Shown here piece after piece: positions 31,109-40,142 of a stretch of 64,000 bases of DNA. Position numbers and translations under genes: made by a program. Position 1 is the stretch's first letter; the number at the start of each line of letters is the position of its first letter. A model generated the notes under the pieces. It was not told the DNA's origin, did not search any database, and saw only the letters and a program-made list of their open reading frames with translations. The DNA is from Planococcus salinus (lineage in GTDB: Bacteria > Bacillota > Bacilli > Bacillales_A > Planococcaceae), in the NCBI RefSeq assembly GCF_003719725.1, contig NZ_RIAX01000001.1, positions 62,001-126,000 on the forward strand, read 5' to 3'.

Positions 31109-32502
31109 AATCATTTCGAAACCGGCTGCTTGTGACCATTCTCGGCTGGTTGGGAATGCTGTTGGCTGGACTTTTTACAGTGATTGGCCAGCTTTTTCCC
31201 ATGTACGCGGAATCAGGCGGTCAAACAAGAGTCTGGCTGATACTGGGTTTGCTTTTTGCAGCAGCCATGTTATTTTCCGCTATTATTGGCCATCGAATCA
31301 TCAAAATCCATTCGTTGCCCATTGAAAATGTCACAGAGACCGCTTTGGAACTGGTGAAAGGAAATTACCGTGCCAGAGCATATGAGTACAGCACGGGTGG
31401 TACTGTACAGCTCAGTTCGACCATCAATGTGCTGGCACGGAACTTACAGGAAATTACAGCAACCCGTGAAACCGAGCAGGAACGTCTGAAGACACTCATC
31501 GAAAACATGGGCAGCGCGCTTATCATGATTGATCGGCAAGGTACCGTTTCTTTGGTCAATAAAACATTTCTGGATGAATTCTCCTTGTCGGACCAGGTAA
31601 CAGAAAACAAGTTCTACAAAGAAATTGACATTCCGCCAGTAGTGGAGAAGTTTATCGACCATGTTTTCATGACGGAGACATCGGCACGGGATCAAGTATC
31701 ATTTGATGAACGTTTGAGCACCAAGCATTTGGACCTTTACGGAGCACCCGTCATCGGCAAACATGAACGGTGGCTGGGGATTGTCATCGTAGCCCATGAT
31801 ATCTCGGCATTAAAGAGGCTGGAACAAGTAAGAAAAGATTTTGTGGCGAACGTTTCACACGAATTAAAGACACCGGTCACTTCGATCAAAGGGTTCACGG
31901 AAACTTTGTTGGACGGAGCTTATAAAGACACACCGTCTTTGCTGGCGTTTCTGGAAATCATTCAGAAAGAAAGCAATCGCCTGGAAATGCTCATCAAGGA
32001 TTTGCTCGATCTTTCCCGTGTGGAAAAAGCGGATTTTCAAGTGGAGGCAAAGCCGACTGATATGAAAAAAGTAATTGAACGGGCGGAAGAATTGGTTCGT
32101 CCGCGGTTGGAAGAAAAATCGATTCGGCTGGAAACTGAACTTGCATCTGTCATTGTTCAGGGCGACGCCAACCGATTGATTCAAGTGATGACCAATTTGC
32201 TGGTTAATGCCATTACATATTCTGCATCTGAGACGACAATTCGGGTCGATCTGTCTCAGCAGCAGAGCGAAGCAGTTGTACATGTGAAAGACCAGGGAAT
32301 CGGGATAGAAGCTTCGGAAATCGACCGATTGTTTGAACGGTTTTATCGGGTTGATCGGGCACGCAGCCGGAATTCCGGGGGGACAGGCCTTGGGCTGTCG
32401 ATTGTGAAGCATTTATTGGAGGCGCACCAAGGCCGTGTGGAAGTGGAAAGCGCAGTTGGCGTCGGGACCACATTCACTATTTATCTGCCTTTGGCGAAGT
32501 AA
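31105..32502 (+). CDS. phoR: Sensor histidine kinase PhoR, minimal extracellular part
   Basis: A 465-residue kinase with two helices (about 8-30 and 44-64) separated by only about 13 residues. HAMP follows (about 65-120), then a PAS-like domain (about 125-235), HisKA with the phospho-acceptor His252 (NVSHELKTPVTS), and HATPase with DQGIGI and GGTGLGLSIVKHLLE. B. subtilis PhoR is about 115 residues longer because of an extracellular PDC-type domain; here that domain is missing. It overlaps phoP by 4 nt. The position in the genome supports PhoR, but the signal sensed may differ. Confidence 0.88.
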   Translation: MKSFRNRLLVTILGWLGMLLAGLFTVIGQLFPMYAESGGQTRVWLILGLLFAAAMLFSAIIGHRIIKIHSLPIENVTETALELVKGNYRARAYEYSTGGTVQLSSTINVLARNLQEITATRETEQERLKTLIENMGSALIMIDRQGTVSLVNKTFLDEFSLSDQVTENKFYKEIDIPPVVEKFIDHVFMTETSARDQVSFDERLSTKHLDLYGAPVIGKHERWLGIVIVAHDISALKRLEQVRKDFVANVSHELKTPVTSIKGFTETLLDGAYKDTPSLLAFLEIIQKESNRLEMLIKDLLDLSRVEKADFQVEAKPTDMKKVIERAEELVRPRLEEKSIRLETELASVIVQGDANRLIQVMTNLLVNAITYSASETTIRVDLSQQQSEAVVHVKDQGIGIEASEIDRLFERFYRVDRARSRNSGGTGLGLSIVKHLLEAHQGRVEVESAVGVGTTFTIYLPLAK

Positions 32503-32516
32503 TTTAGGAGGAAAGT

Positions 32517-33731
32517 ATGGGAAATACACCGTTTTTGCCGATCATCATTGGAACGGATATTAACGCCTACAATATGGCGATTTCGTTCCACGAAGAGTAT
32601 GGCATCCATCCGATTTTAATCGGAAAAGAACCATTATCATTTACATCCATGAGTACGATTCCGGAAACGATCGATTATCATTCCGGGCTGGCAGACTCTG
32701 AGCAGTTTGCAGAGATTATGCTGGGAGTTGCAGACAAATACAAAAATAGAGGGAAAACCTTGTTGTTGGTAGGAACCAACGATTTATATGTCCGTCTGAT
32801 CATTGAAAACCAGGAAGTTTTGAAAAAACATTTCGTTTTCAATTACATCGATGAAGACTTGATGAACCAGTTGCAGGTGAAAGCGAATTTCTATGAATTA
32901 TGCAGGCAGCATGGCATTGACACGCCAACCACTCATTTTTACGATTGTGCTTCAAACCTTCCATTCCAGGAACAGATGATGTACCCGGTCATTGTTAAGC
33001 CGAGCAATGGAATCGAATACAATAATCTTAAATTCGAAGGCCAGCAAAAGGTTTATAAAGTGGAAACGGAAGAGGAATTGCAGCAAGTGATTCGAACCAT
33101 CGTCAGCAATGGTTACCGTGATGAACTGATCATCCAGGATTTTATCCCGGGGGACGATACTTACATGTGGGATTCTGTTGTTTATGCCAGTTCCAAAGGC
33201 AAAACGCAACTGGTGACATGGGCGCAAGTAGTGCTCCAGGAACACACGGTGACGGCGATCGGCAACTATACGTCGGTGATTACACGTTATGACGAAGATA
33301 TGATGAAAAAACTGCAGCGTTTTCTTGAAGACGTCGGGTACCGGGGCTATGCCAATTTCGACTTGAAATACGATGAGCGGGACAAGAAATTCAAGGTTTT
33401 TGAAGTCAATATCCGGCAAGGGCGTTCGAGCTATTACATTACACCGCTCGGGCATAATCTGGCGAAAAACCTGGTGGATGATTTGATTTATAACATCGAA
33501 AAACCGGTGACTTATCTGAACGAAGAATTTTTGTTTACCGTAGTCCCCAAAATCGTGCTGCGTAAATTCGTGGACAACCTGGCAGTGCGCAAAGACATTA
33601 AACGGCTTTTGAAAAAAGGCCGCTATGCAAATCCGCTGTTTTATAAGAAAGACAAGCACAAAAAGCGAAAATTGTATTTATTCGCCCGGCAGGTAAATTA
33701 CTACAAGAAATATAAAAACAATCAATGGTAA
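32517..33731 (+). CDS. ATP-grasp ligase, D-aspartate ligase-like (peptidoglycan bridge)
   Basis: A 404-residue ATP-grasp carboxylate-amine ligase. The opening PIIIGTDINAYNMAISFHEEY, the middle PVIVKPSNGIEYNNLKFEG and IIQDFIPGDD, and YANFDLKYD with FEVNIRQGRSSYY resemble the D-aspartate ligase Aslfm of Enterococcus faecium as I remember it. That enzyme adds D-Asp to the lysine side chain of peptidoglycan precursors. Lys- and D-Glu/D-Asp-containing (A4alpha) cross-bridges are typical of Planococcaceae, so a role in bridge formation fits. It follows phoR by 14 nt with AGGAGGAAAG. Which amino acid is added cannot be read here. Confidence 0.75.
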   Translation: MGNTPFLPIIIGTDINAYNMAISFHEEYGIHPILIGKEPLSFTSMSTIPETIDYHSGLADSEQFAEIMLGVADKYKNRGKTLLLVGTNDLYVRLIIENQEVLKKHFVFNYIDEDLMNQLQVKANFYELCRQHGIDTPTTHFYDCASNLPFQEQMMYPVIVKPSNGIEYNNLKFEGQQKVYKVETEEELQQVIRTIVSNGYRDELIIQDFIPGDDTYMWDSVVYASSKGKTQLVTWAQVVLQEHTVTAIGNYTSVITRYDEDMMKKLQRFLEDVGYRGYANFDLKYDERDKKFKVFEVNIRQGRSSYYITPLGHNLAKNLVDDLIYNIEKPVTYLNEEFLFTVVPKIVLRKFVDNLAVRKDIKRLLKKGRYANPLFYKKDKHKKRKLYLFARQVNYYKKYKNNQW

Positions 33732-33808
33732 TTTTACATGGCCTTCATATTGCCTTTACATTGGCTTGGTATAGTTATTAATGGAACCCCCACCAAGCGC
33801 AATAGATG

Positions 33809-33840
33809 AAAAAGAGCCCGAAAATTGGGCTCTTTTTCCT
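33809..33840 (+). terminator. Terminator after the ATP-grasp gene
   Basis: AAAAAGAGCCC and GGGCTCTTTTT pair around a 7-nt loop, followed by further T. Confidence 0.85.
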
Positions 33841-33903
33841 TTTTATGAAACTATTCTAAAATTATTCCGTATAGTAAGATATAGAATTTAAGGGGGAACA
33901 AGC

Positions 33904-34869
33904 ATGACGACAAAAAAACTCATATCAGTAATCGGCCTATCGGTGGCCGGCATCCTTTTACTGGTCGCGGTCTTTACTTCATGGTATACCGTCGATGAAT
34001 CCGAACAAGCGGTCATCATCACCTTTGGGGTCGCCAACGAAACAATCGCCGAACCAGGCCTGCATTTCAAATTGCCTTGGCCGATTCAAAAAGCGGAAAC
34101 TCTTTCAAAAGAAACGTACAGCCTTCAATTTGGCTATGATCAAAACGAAGACGGTGAAATCATTACATATGATGAAGAAACAAAAATGATTACAGGGGAT
34201 GAAAATATTGTCCTGACGGATCTGGTGGTGCAATGGAAAATCACTGATCCCGTAAAGTATTTATTCAACTCAGAAGCGCCCCGGGAAGTTCTCCATGATG
34301 CAACTTCCGCCTCGATCCGTTCCATTATCGGAAGTTCGCTGATCGATGACGCATTGACTTCCGGCAAAGCGGAAATCGAAGCTGAAACGAGAGACCTTCT
34401 GGCATCGTTGGTGGAAAAGTACGATATCGGAATTACGGTGCTGGCAGTGAAATTACAGGACGTCGAGTTGCCGAACGAAGAAGTGCGTGCCGCCTTCACC
34501 AATGTAACGGATGCGCGTGAAACGATGAATACAAAAATCAACGAAGCTCAGAAATACGAGAACCAGAAACGCAATGAAGCACTCGGTGAGAAATCTGCCA
34601 TCAATTCACGGGCAGAAGGCCAAAAAGTGGCGCGCATCGAACAGGCACGGGGGGATGTGGCTTTGTTCGACAAGCTTTATGCAGAATACGAAGCAAATCC
34701 GGAAGTCACCAGACAACGGCTTGTAATGGAAACGCTGGAATCAGTATTGCCGAACGCCAAAATTTATATAATGAATGATGAAGGCGGAACGATGAAGTAC
34801 CTGCCACTGGAAAGCATGCAATCAGTGGTGCCGCCGGCCGCAGAAACTGAAGAAGGAGGCGGAAACTGA
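33904..34869 (+). CDS. hflK: HflK, SPFH-domain membrane protease modulator
   Basis: A 321-residue protein with one N-terminal transmembrane helix (about 6-26), an SPFH/band-7 domain (YTVDESEQAVIITFGVANETI, EPGLHFKLPWPI) and a coiled-coil C-terminal half. In E. coli HflK and HflC form a cage around the FtsH protease and modulate turnover of membrane proteins. AAGGGGG precedes the ATG. It overlaps hflC by one nt (TGATG). Confidence 0.9.
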   Translation: MTTKKLISVIGLSVAGILLLVAVFTSWYTVDESEQAVIITFGVANETIAEPGLHFKLPWPIQKAETLSKETYSLQFGYDQNEDGEIITYDEETKMITGDENIVLTDLVVQWKITDPVKYLFNSEAPREVLHDATSASIRSIIGSSLIDDALTSGKAEIEAETRDLLASLVEKYDIGITVLAVKLQDVELPNEEVRAAFTNVTDARETMNTKINEAQKYENQKRNEALGEKSAINSRAEGQKVARIEQARGDVALFDKLYAEYEANPEVTRQRLVMETLESVLPNAKIYIMNDEGGTMKYLPLESMQSVVPPAAETEEGGGN

Positions 34870-35840
34870 TGGAACCGAACAAACCGTTTCAGCAAGAGAT
34901 AAAAACCAATCCCTGGGAAAATCCGAAAAAGAAAAAAGAACCGAAAGATCCGGTCAACTTTAAGAAATACTGGAAACTGATCACCGCTCTGGTGGTGATT
35001 CTCGCTGCCCTGCTGATTGTCTTAACGAATACATACGTGGTAAAAGAAAACGAATACCGCGTTGTGCGCCAATTTGGTGAAGTTGTAAAAATTCAGGAAG
35101 AACCGGGCATCAAGATGAAAATTCCGTTTATTCAAAGTGTAATGACTTTGCCGAAAAACCAAATGACTTATGACGTATCGGAAGCGGAAATCAATACGAA
35201 AGACAAAAAACGCATCATCATTGATAATTATGCTGTCTGGAGAGTGGTGGACCCTCAGGCGATGATCAGCAATGCCGCCACAATTGTCAATGCGGAATCA
35301 CGGATGGAGGAATTCATCTATTCCGTAGTGCGCACGGAACTCGGGCAAATGAATTATGATGAAATCATCAACGATGAAAATTCATCACGGGGCAGCTTGA
35401 ATGATAATGTCACTATGCAAGTGAACGAACTGCTCAGCAACGATCAATACGGCATTGAAGTGGTGGATGTCCGGATGAAACGTACTGATTTGCCGGCAGA
35501 AAACGAACAGTCGGTTTATACGCGGATGATTTCTGAGCGGGATTCAACCGCCCAGGATTATTTATCACAGGGAGATGCGAGGAAGAGGGAAATCGAAGCC
35601 CAGGCTGACAGGGAAGCACAGGAAGTGATTGCGACGGCCCGCAAAGAAGCCGCTTTAATCCAGGCGGAAGGCGAATCGGAAGCCGCGAAAATCTATAACC
35701 AGTCTTTTTCCAAAGACCCTGGCTTCTATGAATTATACCGCTCGCTGCAATCCTATACAAAAACAATTGGTGAAGATACGGTAATCATTCTGCCGTCCGA
35801 TTCACCATATGCACGAATTCTGTCCGGTTATATGGAATAA
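34869..35840 (+). CDS. hflC: HflC, SPFH-domain membrane protease modulator
   Basis: A 323-residue partner of HflK. A basic, proline-rich cytoplasmic start of about 33 residues precedes the helix (about 36-54), followed by the SPFH domain (YVVKENEYRVVRQFGEVV, EPGIKMKIPF) and a long alanine/glutamate-rich coiled coil ending in FYELYRSLQSYTK, typical of HflC. It is translationally coupled to hflK and probably transcribed with it from a promoter after the terminator at 33840. Confidence 0.9.
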   Translation: MEPNKPFQQEIKTNPWENPKKKKEPKDPVNFKKYWKLITALVVILAALLIVLTNTYVVKENEYRVVRQFGEVVKIQEEPGIKMKIPFIQSVMTLPKNQMTYDVSEAEINTKDKKRIIIDNYAVWRVVDPQAMISNAATIVNAESRMEEFIYSVVRTELGQMNYDEIINDENSSRGSLNDNVTMQVNELLSNDQYGIEVVDVRMKRTDLPAENEQSVYTRMISERDSTAQDYLSQGDARKREIEAQADREAQEVIATARKEAALIQAEGESEAAKIYNQSFSKDPGFYELYRSLQSYTKTIGEDTVIILPSDSPYARILSGYME

Positions 35841-35846
35841 GTCAGC

Positions 35847-35903
35847 GCCTTCATTTCTTTTCTTTTTGCCCGCGTGGTAAAATGAAAGGAATGAGGGCTT
35901 TTT
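35847..35903 (+). terminator. Imperfect terminator between hflC and polA
   Basis: GCCTTCATTTCTTTTC pairs, with G-U pairs, with GAAAGGAATGAGGGC across a loop of about 25 nt, followed by TTTTT. The polA ribosome site comes directly after. Confidence 0.5.
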
Positions 35904-35923
35904 AGTTTGAAAGGGGTAATTTT

Positions 35924-38542
35924 GTGGCGAAGAAGATACTTTTATTGGATGGAAACAGTTTGGCGTATCGGGCGTTTTTTGCGCTTCCGTTACTGACGAA
36001 TGAACACGGCATCCATACAAATGCTGTATATGGTTTTACGATGATGCTCCAAAGAATTCTGGAGGAAGAAAATCCGACTCATATGATGGTGGCATTTGAT
36101 GCCGGGAAGACGACTTTCCGGCATGAAACCTTCAGCGAATACAAAGGTGGACGGCAAAAGACGCCACCCGAGCTATCGGAGCAGTTTCCGTATTTGCGTA
36201 AACTCATTGATGCTTACCGGATCAAGCGCTATGAGTTGGATAATTACGAAGCGGATGACATCATTGGCACTTTGAGTCTTGAAGCGGAACGGGCGGGAGA
36301 TGAAGTGGTCGTCATTTCCGGAGACAAAGACATGACACAACTGGTGTCACCTTCGACCACTGTTTATATTACACGCAAAGGAATCACCGACATCGAAAAG
36401 TACACCGTGGATCATGTGCGTGAAAAATATGGTCTGTCACCGCTGCAGATCATTGACATGAAAGGCTTGATGGGCGACTCCTCAGATAATATCCCGGGGG
36501 TTCCGGGAGTCGGTGAGAAAACGGCACTGAAGCTGCTGGCAGCTCATGGTTCTGTAGAAGGAGTTTACGAAGCCATCGACCAGCAAAAAGGAAAACTAAA
36601 AGAAAAACTGGTGGCCAATGAAGAGCTGGCTCATATCAGCAAGAAGTTGGCAACAATTGAACGCAATGCCCCCATCGACATTTCGCTGGAAGAATTGGCA
36701 TATGATGGCCCTGACCAGGACGAACTTGTGAAGGTTTGGCATGAACTGGCATTCAAAACGCTTCTTGAGAAAATGGACTACACGGCAGAACAGACAGAAA
36801 AAGAGGAAATGAAGTTCCAAGTACTCGAACACGTTGATTCGTCCATTTTGGAAGATGAAATGGCGGTTCATCTGGAATTGTACGATGAACATTACCACAC
36901 ATGTGAATTGCTGGGGGTTTCATTGGCGACAGCTGCAAAGACGTATGTCATCCCGATGAGCGTCGTGGAACAATCAGAAGAATTCCGGGCCTGGTTCCGG
37001 GATCCATCCAAAAAGAAATACATGTCGGATTCCAAAGCGTCCACCGCTGCCTTTTACCGCTGTGGGATTGAACTCAATGGAGTTGAATTCGATCTGATGC
37101 TGGGTGCTTATATCGTCAATCCGTCCCTTACCTACACGGATCTGTCGAACATTGTCCGGGAGTATGGCTATACAGATGTGGCAACGGATGAACAGATTTA
37201 TGGCAAGGGAGCTAAAAAATCGGTCCCGGCTGAAGAAGTGTTGCATGAACACATCGCAAGAAAAGCGCGGACGATTTGGACGGTGCGGCCGGTAGTGCTG
37301 AAAAAGCTGGAAGACAACGAACAATTCGATTTGTATTACCATTTGGAATTGCCGCTGGCCACCATCCTTGGAGCAATGGAATCGCTTGGTGTAAAAGTGG
37401 ACAAGGACCAATTGGCGAATATGGGAAAAGAACTGGCTGAAAAACTGGCTGAAATTGAGAAAAACATCTATTGGATAGCCGGACAGGAATTTAACATCAA
37501 TTCACCAAAGCAACTGGGCGTCGTACTGTTCGAAAATCTGGGTCTGCCGGTTCTGAAAAAGACCAAGACCGGCTATTCGACAGCTGCCGATGTTTTGGAG
37601 AAACTGGAAGGCCAGCATGAGATTATTTCCCACATCCTGCTGTACCGCCAGCTCGGTAAATTGCTGTCGACTTATATAGAAGGTTTATTGAAGGAAATCC
37701 ATGAGGATGGCAAAGTGCATACGCGTTTCCAGCAGGCATTGACGACAACAGGACGCCTGAGTTCGACCAATCCGAACCTGCAGAACATTCCGGTGCGGCT
37801 GGAGGAAGGGCGCAAAATCCGCAAAGCCTTTGTGCCATCTGAAGAAAACTGGTTGATGGTGGCAGCGGATTATTCACAGATCGAGTTGCGCGTGCTGGCC
37901 CATATGTCAGAAGATGAGCGATTGGTTGAGGCTTTCAAGAATGATTTGGACATTCATACGGCGACTGCGATGGATGTGTTCCATGTTGAGGCGGAAGAAG
38001 TGACAGGGGACATGCGCCGTGCAGCCAAAGCAGTCAATTTCGGTATCGTCTATGGCATCAGTGATTATGGGTTGTCGCAAAACCTGAACATCACGAGAAA
38101 AGAAGCTGCGGCTTTTATCGACCGTTATTTTGTCAGCTTTCCGGGTGTCCGGAAGTACATGGATGATACTGTACAGTCAGCTAAGAAAGATGGCTTCGTC
38201 ACCACCATCATGAAGCGCAGAAGATATCTGCCCGATATTACAAGCTCGAACTTCAATTTGCGCAGTTTTGCGGAACGCACGGCCATGAACACACCCATTC
38301 AGGGAAGCGCAGCCGACATCATCAAAAAAGCGATGATCGATATGGCTGATGCTCTGGAGCGGGAAGGCATGCAGACGCGGATGCTTTTGCAGGTGCATGA
38401 TGAACTGATTTTTGAAGCACCGCAGGACGAATTGGAAAAACTGAAAACGCTGGTTCCCCAAGTGATGGAGTCGGCGGTCACATTGAATGTTCCTTTGAAA
38501 GTTGATTTTGCTTTCGGAGATACGTGGTTTGATACGAAATGA
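35924..38542 (+). CDS. polA: DNA polymerase I
   Basis: An 872-residue polymerase for Okazaki-fragment maturation and repair. Domains: 5'-3' exonuclease (about 1-290, with YRAFFALP and GDSSDNIPGVPGVGEKTA), a 3'-5' exonuclease-like domain (about 295-465) without the usual DxE and other acidic ligands, as in Bacillus and Geobacillus enzymes, and the polymerase domain. Polymerase motifs are A DYSQIELRVLAHMS, B RRAAKAVNFGIVYGISDYG and C LQVHDELIFE. The start is a GTG at 35924 behind AAAGGGG. mutM and coaE follow closely as a repair/coenzyme operon. Confidence 0.96.
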   Translation: MAKKILLLDGNSLAYRAFFALPLLTNEHGIHTNAVYGFTMMLQRILEEENPTHMMVAFDAGKTTFRHETFSEYKGGRQKTPPELSEQFPYLRKLIDAYRIKRYELDNYEADDIIGTLSLEAERAGDEVVVISGDKDMTQLVSPSTTVYITRKGITDIEKYTVDHVREKYGLSPLQIIDMKGLMGDSSDNIPGVPGVGEKTALKLLAAHGSVEGVYEAIDQQKGKLKEKLVANEELAHISKKLATIERNAPIDISLEELAYDGPDQDELVKVWHELAFKTLLEKMDYTAEQTEKEEMKFQVLEHVDSSILEDEMAVHLELYDEHYHTCELLGVSLATAAKTYVIPMSVVEQSEEFRAWFRDPSKKKYMSDSKASTAAFYRCGIELNGVEFDLMLGAYIVNPSLTYTDLSNIVREYGYTDVATDEQIYGKGAKKSVPAEEVLHEHIARKARTIWTVRPVVLKKLEDNEQFDLYYHLELPLATILGAMESLGVKVDKDQLANMGKELAEKLAEIEKNIYWIAGQEFNINSPKQLGVVLFENLGLPVLKKTKTGYSTAADVLEKLEGQHEIISHILLYRQLGKLLSTYIEGLLKEIHEDGKVHTRFQQALTTTGRLSSTNPNLQNIPVRLEEGRKIRKAFVPSEENWLMVAADYSQIELRVLAHMSEDERLVEAFKNDLDIHTATAMDVFHVEAEEVTGDMRRAAKAVNFGIVYGISDYGLSQNLNITRKEAAAFIDRYFVSFPGVRKYMDDTVQSAKKDGFVTTIMKRRRYLPDITSSNFNLRSFAERTAMNTPIQGSAADIIKKAMIDMADALEREGMQTRMLLQVHDELIFEAPQDELEKLKTLVPQVMESAVTLNVPLKVDFAFGDTWFDTK

Positions 38543-38557
38543 TAAGGGGGAGTACCG

Positions 38558-39427
38558 GTGCCTGAACTTCCGGAAGTGGAAGGCGTCGTCCGGATGATCC
38601 GTCCATTGGCGATCGGGAAGAAAATCCGTGATGTCCATGTTTCGGAAACGGTTCGTTTGTCCAAAACAAATGGCAAAGAAGCGATCATCAAGAAAATGGA
38701 GGCGGACCGGTTTATCGAAAGTTTGACCGGTGCGCAAATCATCCGTGTGGAACGGCGCAGCAAGTATATTTATTTTACAATGAAGAAAGACGATGAATTT
38801 CTCCTGGTCAATCACCTGGGAATGTCAGGGGCGTGGTTTTATGTGGACCGGCTGATGTCGATACAGGAAGAAAAATTCCGTCGCCACGTCCATGTCCTGT
38901 TGACTTTGAATGATGGAAACCTGCTGGCCTTTTCGGATATCCGCCGGTTTGGGGAGATGCGTGTGCTACAGGAGGAAGCGGATTATCCGCCGCTTCTTCT
39001 GATGGCACCTGAACCCTTTGACAATAAGGCGCTGGAGCATTTTCTTGCAATGGCGGAAAGCCCTAAGTACAAAGCGAAGCCGATCAAAGAAGTGATTATG
39101 GATGGGCAAGTGATTTCCGGCTGCGGGAATATCTATGCAACGGAAGCGCTGTATCAAATGAAGATCCATCCAAATCGGTCAGCCGGCCGCATCAGCAGGA
39201 AGCGGAAAATTGAATTATTTGAAACGATTGTGTCGATTTTGCTGGAAAGCATTGATGCGGGCGGCAGCACGATTTCGGACTACCGGAATATTAATGGAGA
39301 GTCAGGAAGCATGCAGAACCGTTTTGGGATGTATGGGAAAAAACAATGCATCGGCTGCGGCAGCGCAACCAAAACCTTAAAAATCGGCGGCAGGACTTCG
39401 GTTTACTGTCCGAAATGCCAGAAGTGA
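38558..39427 (+). CDS. mutM: Formamidopyrimidine-DNA glycosylase
   Basis: A 289-residue Fpg/MutM that removes 8-oxoguanine and cleaves the abasic site. The catalytic N terminus is M-PELPEVE (Pro2 and Glu3), the lysine loop and H2TH domain are in the middle (MDGQVISGCGNIYATEAL), and the C-terminal zinc finger is CIGCG...YCPKC. The start is a GTG at 38558 behind AAGGGGGAG. It lies 15 nt after polA and 9 nt before coaE; the ytaF gene that B. subtilis has here is absent. Confidence 0.95.
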   Translation: MPELPEVEGVVRMIRPLAIGKKIRDVHVSETVRLSKTNGKEAIIKKMEADRFIESLTGAQIIRVERRSKYIYFTMKKDDEFLLVNHLGMSGAWFYVDRLMSIQEEKFRRHVHVLLTLNDGNLLAFSDIRRFGEMRVLQEEADYPPLLLMAPEPFDNKALEHFLAMAESPKYKAKPIKEVIMDGQVISGCGNIYATEALYQMKIHPNRSAGRISRKRKIELFETIVSILLESIDAGGSTISDYRNINGESGSMQNRFGMYGKKQCIGCGSATKTLKIGGRTSVYCPKCQK

Positions 39428-39436
39428 GGGAAAACG

Positions 39437-40042
39437 ATGATTATCGGTCTAACAGGGAGCATAGCGAGTGGAAAAAGTACAGTATCCAAAATGCTGGCGG
39501 ATTTGGGTTATCCGATTGTTGATGCGGATCTCGTGGCCAGACAAGTAGTAGAGCCGGGAAGTGACACGTTACAGCAGATCGTTTCAGTATTCGGTGAAGA
39601 AGTGCTGCATGAGAATGGGACCCTTAACCGCCCGAAACTTGGTGAGTTGATCTTTAACGATCCAGCGAGCCGGAAGCGCCTGAATGATGTCATTCATCCG
39701 GCGATTCGAAAAGAGATGATCAGGCAGCGCGATCACTATGTTCAGCAAGGTTTCGATATCGTCATTATGGATATCCCTTTGCTGTTTGAAAGCAAACTGA
39801 AGCATTTCGTCGATAAAATTCTGGTTGTCAGCGTGACAGAGGAAAATCAACTGCAGCGCCTGATGGAGCGCAACGGCTTATCGGAAAAAGAAGCGCGCGC
39901 CAGAATTTCATCGCAATTGCCGATGTCGTTAAAGGAAGAAGGCGCCGATGCGGTCATCTACAATAATGGCACGATAGAAGAAACTTCCCACCAATTGCGT
40001 CATATACTGGAACAATGGCACACGGATATGGGGAAACTTTAG
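39437..40042 (+). CDS. coaE: Dephospho-CoA kinase
   Basis: A 201-residue P-loop kinase for the last step of coenzyme A synthesis. Walker A is GSIASGKS at residues 7-14, the LID segment includes RNGLSEKEARARISSQ, and DIPLLFESKL is a conserved family motif. It closes the polA-mutM-coaE run, and a short hairpin covers its stop codon. Confidence 0.94.
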   Translation: MIIGLTGSIASGKSTVSKMLADLGYPIVDADLVARQVVEPGSDTLQQIVSVFGEEVLHENGTLNRPKLGELIFNDPASRKRLNDVIHPAIRKEMIRQRDHYVQQGFDIVIMDIPLLFESKLKHFVDKILVVSVTEENQLQRLMERNGLSEKEARARISSQLPMSLKEEGADAVIYNNGTIEETSHQLRHILEQWHTDMGKL

Positions 40043-40060
40043 AGTTTCCGTTGCTTTTTA
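40032..40060 (+). terminator. Probable terminator after coaE
   Basis: GGAAACT-TTAG-AGTTTCC overlaps the coaE stop and is followed, after four nt, by five T. Confidence 0.55.
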
Positions 40061-40142
40061 AGGTTCTTTATTATCCAGATTGTGTTATACTATATATCGA
40101 ATTGAAAATAAAAGTATAACTTATTTAATGGAGGATTCTTAT

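Noticed and set aside
32952..33659. 235-codon reverse frame opposite the ATP-grasp gene
   Set aside because: It is a shadow of the conserved ligase. Its composition is rich in His, Phe and Ile, and it has no start signal or family resemblance.
35924..38542. polA as a possibly mutated polymerase because proofreading residues are missing
   Set aside because: Loss of the 3'-5' exonuclease residues is normal for Bacillus and Geobacillus DNA polymerase I, so it is not a novelty.
38177..38815. 212-codon reverse frame across the polA-mutM junction
   Set aside because: It is antisense to catalytic motifs of both genes and carries no recognisable domain.
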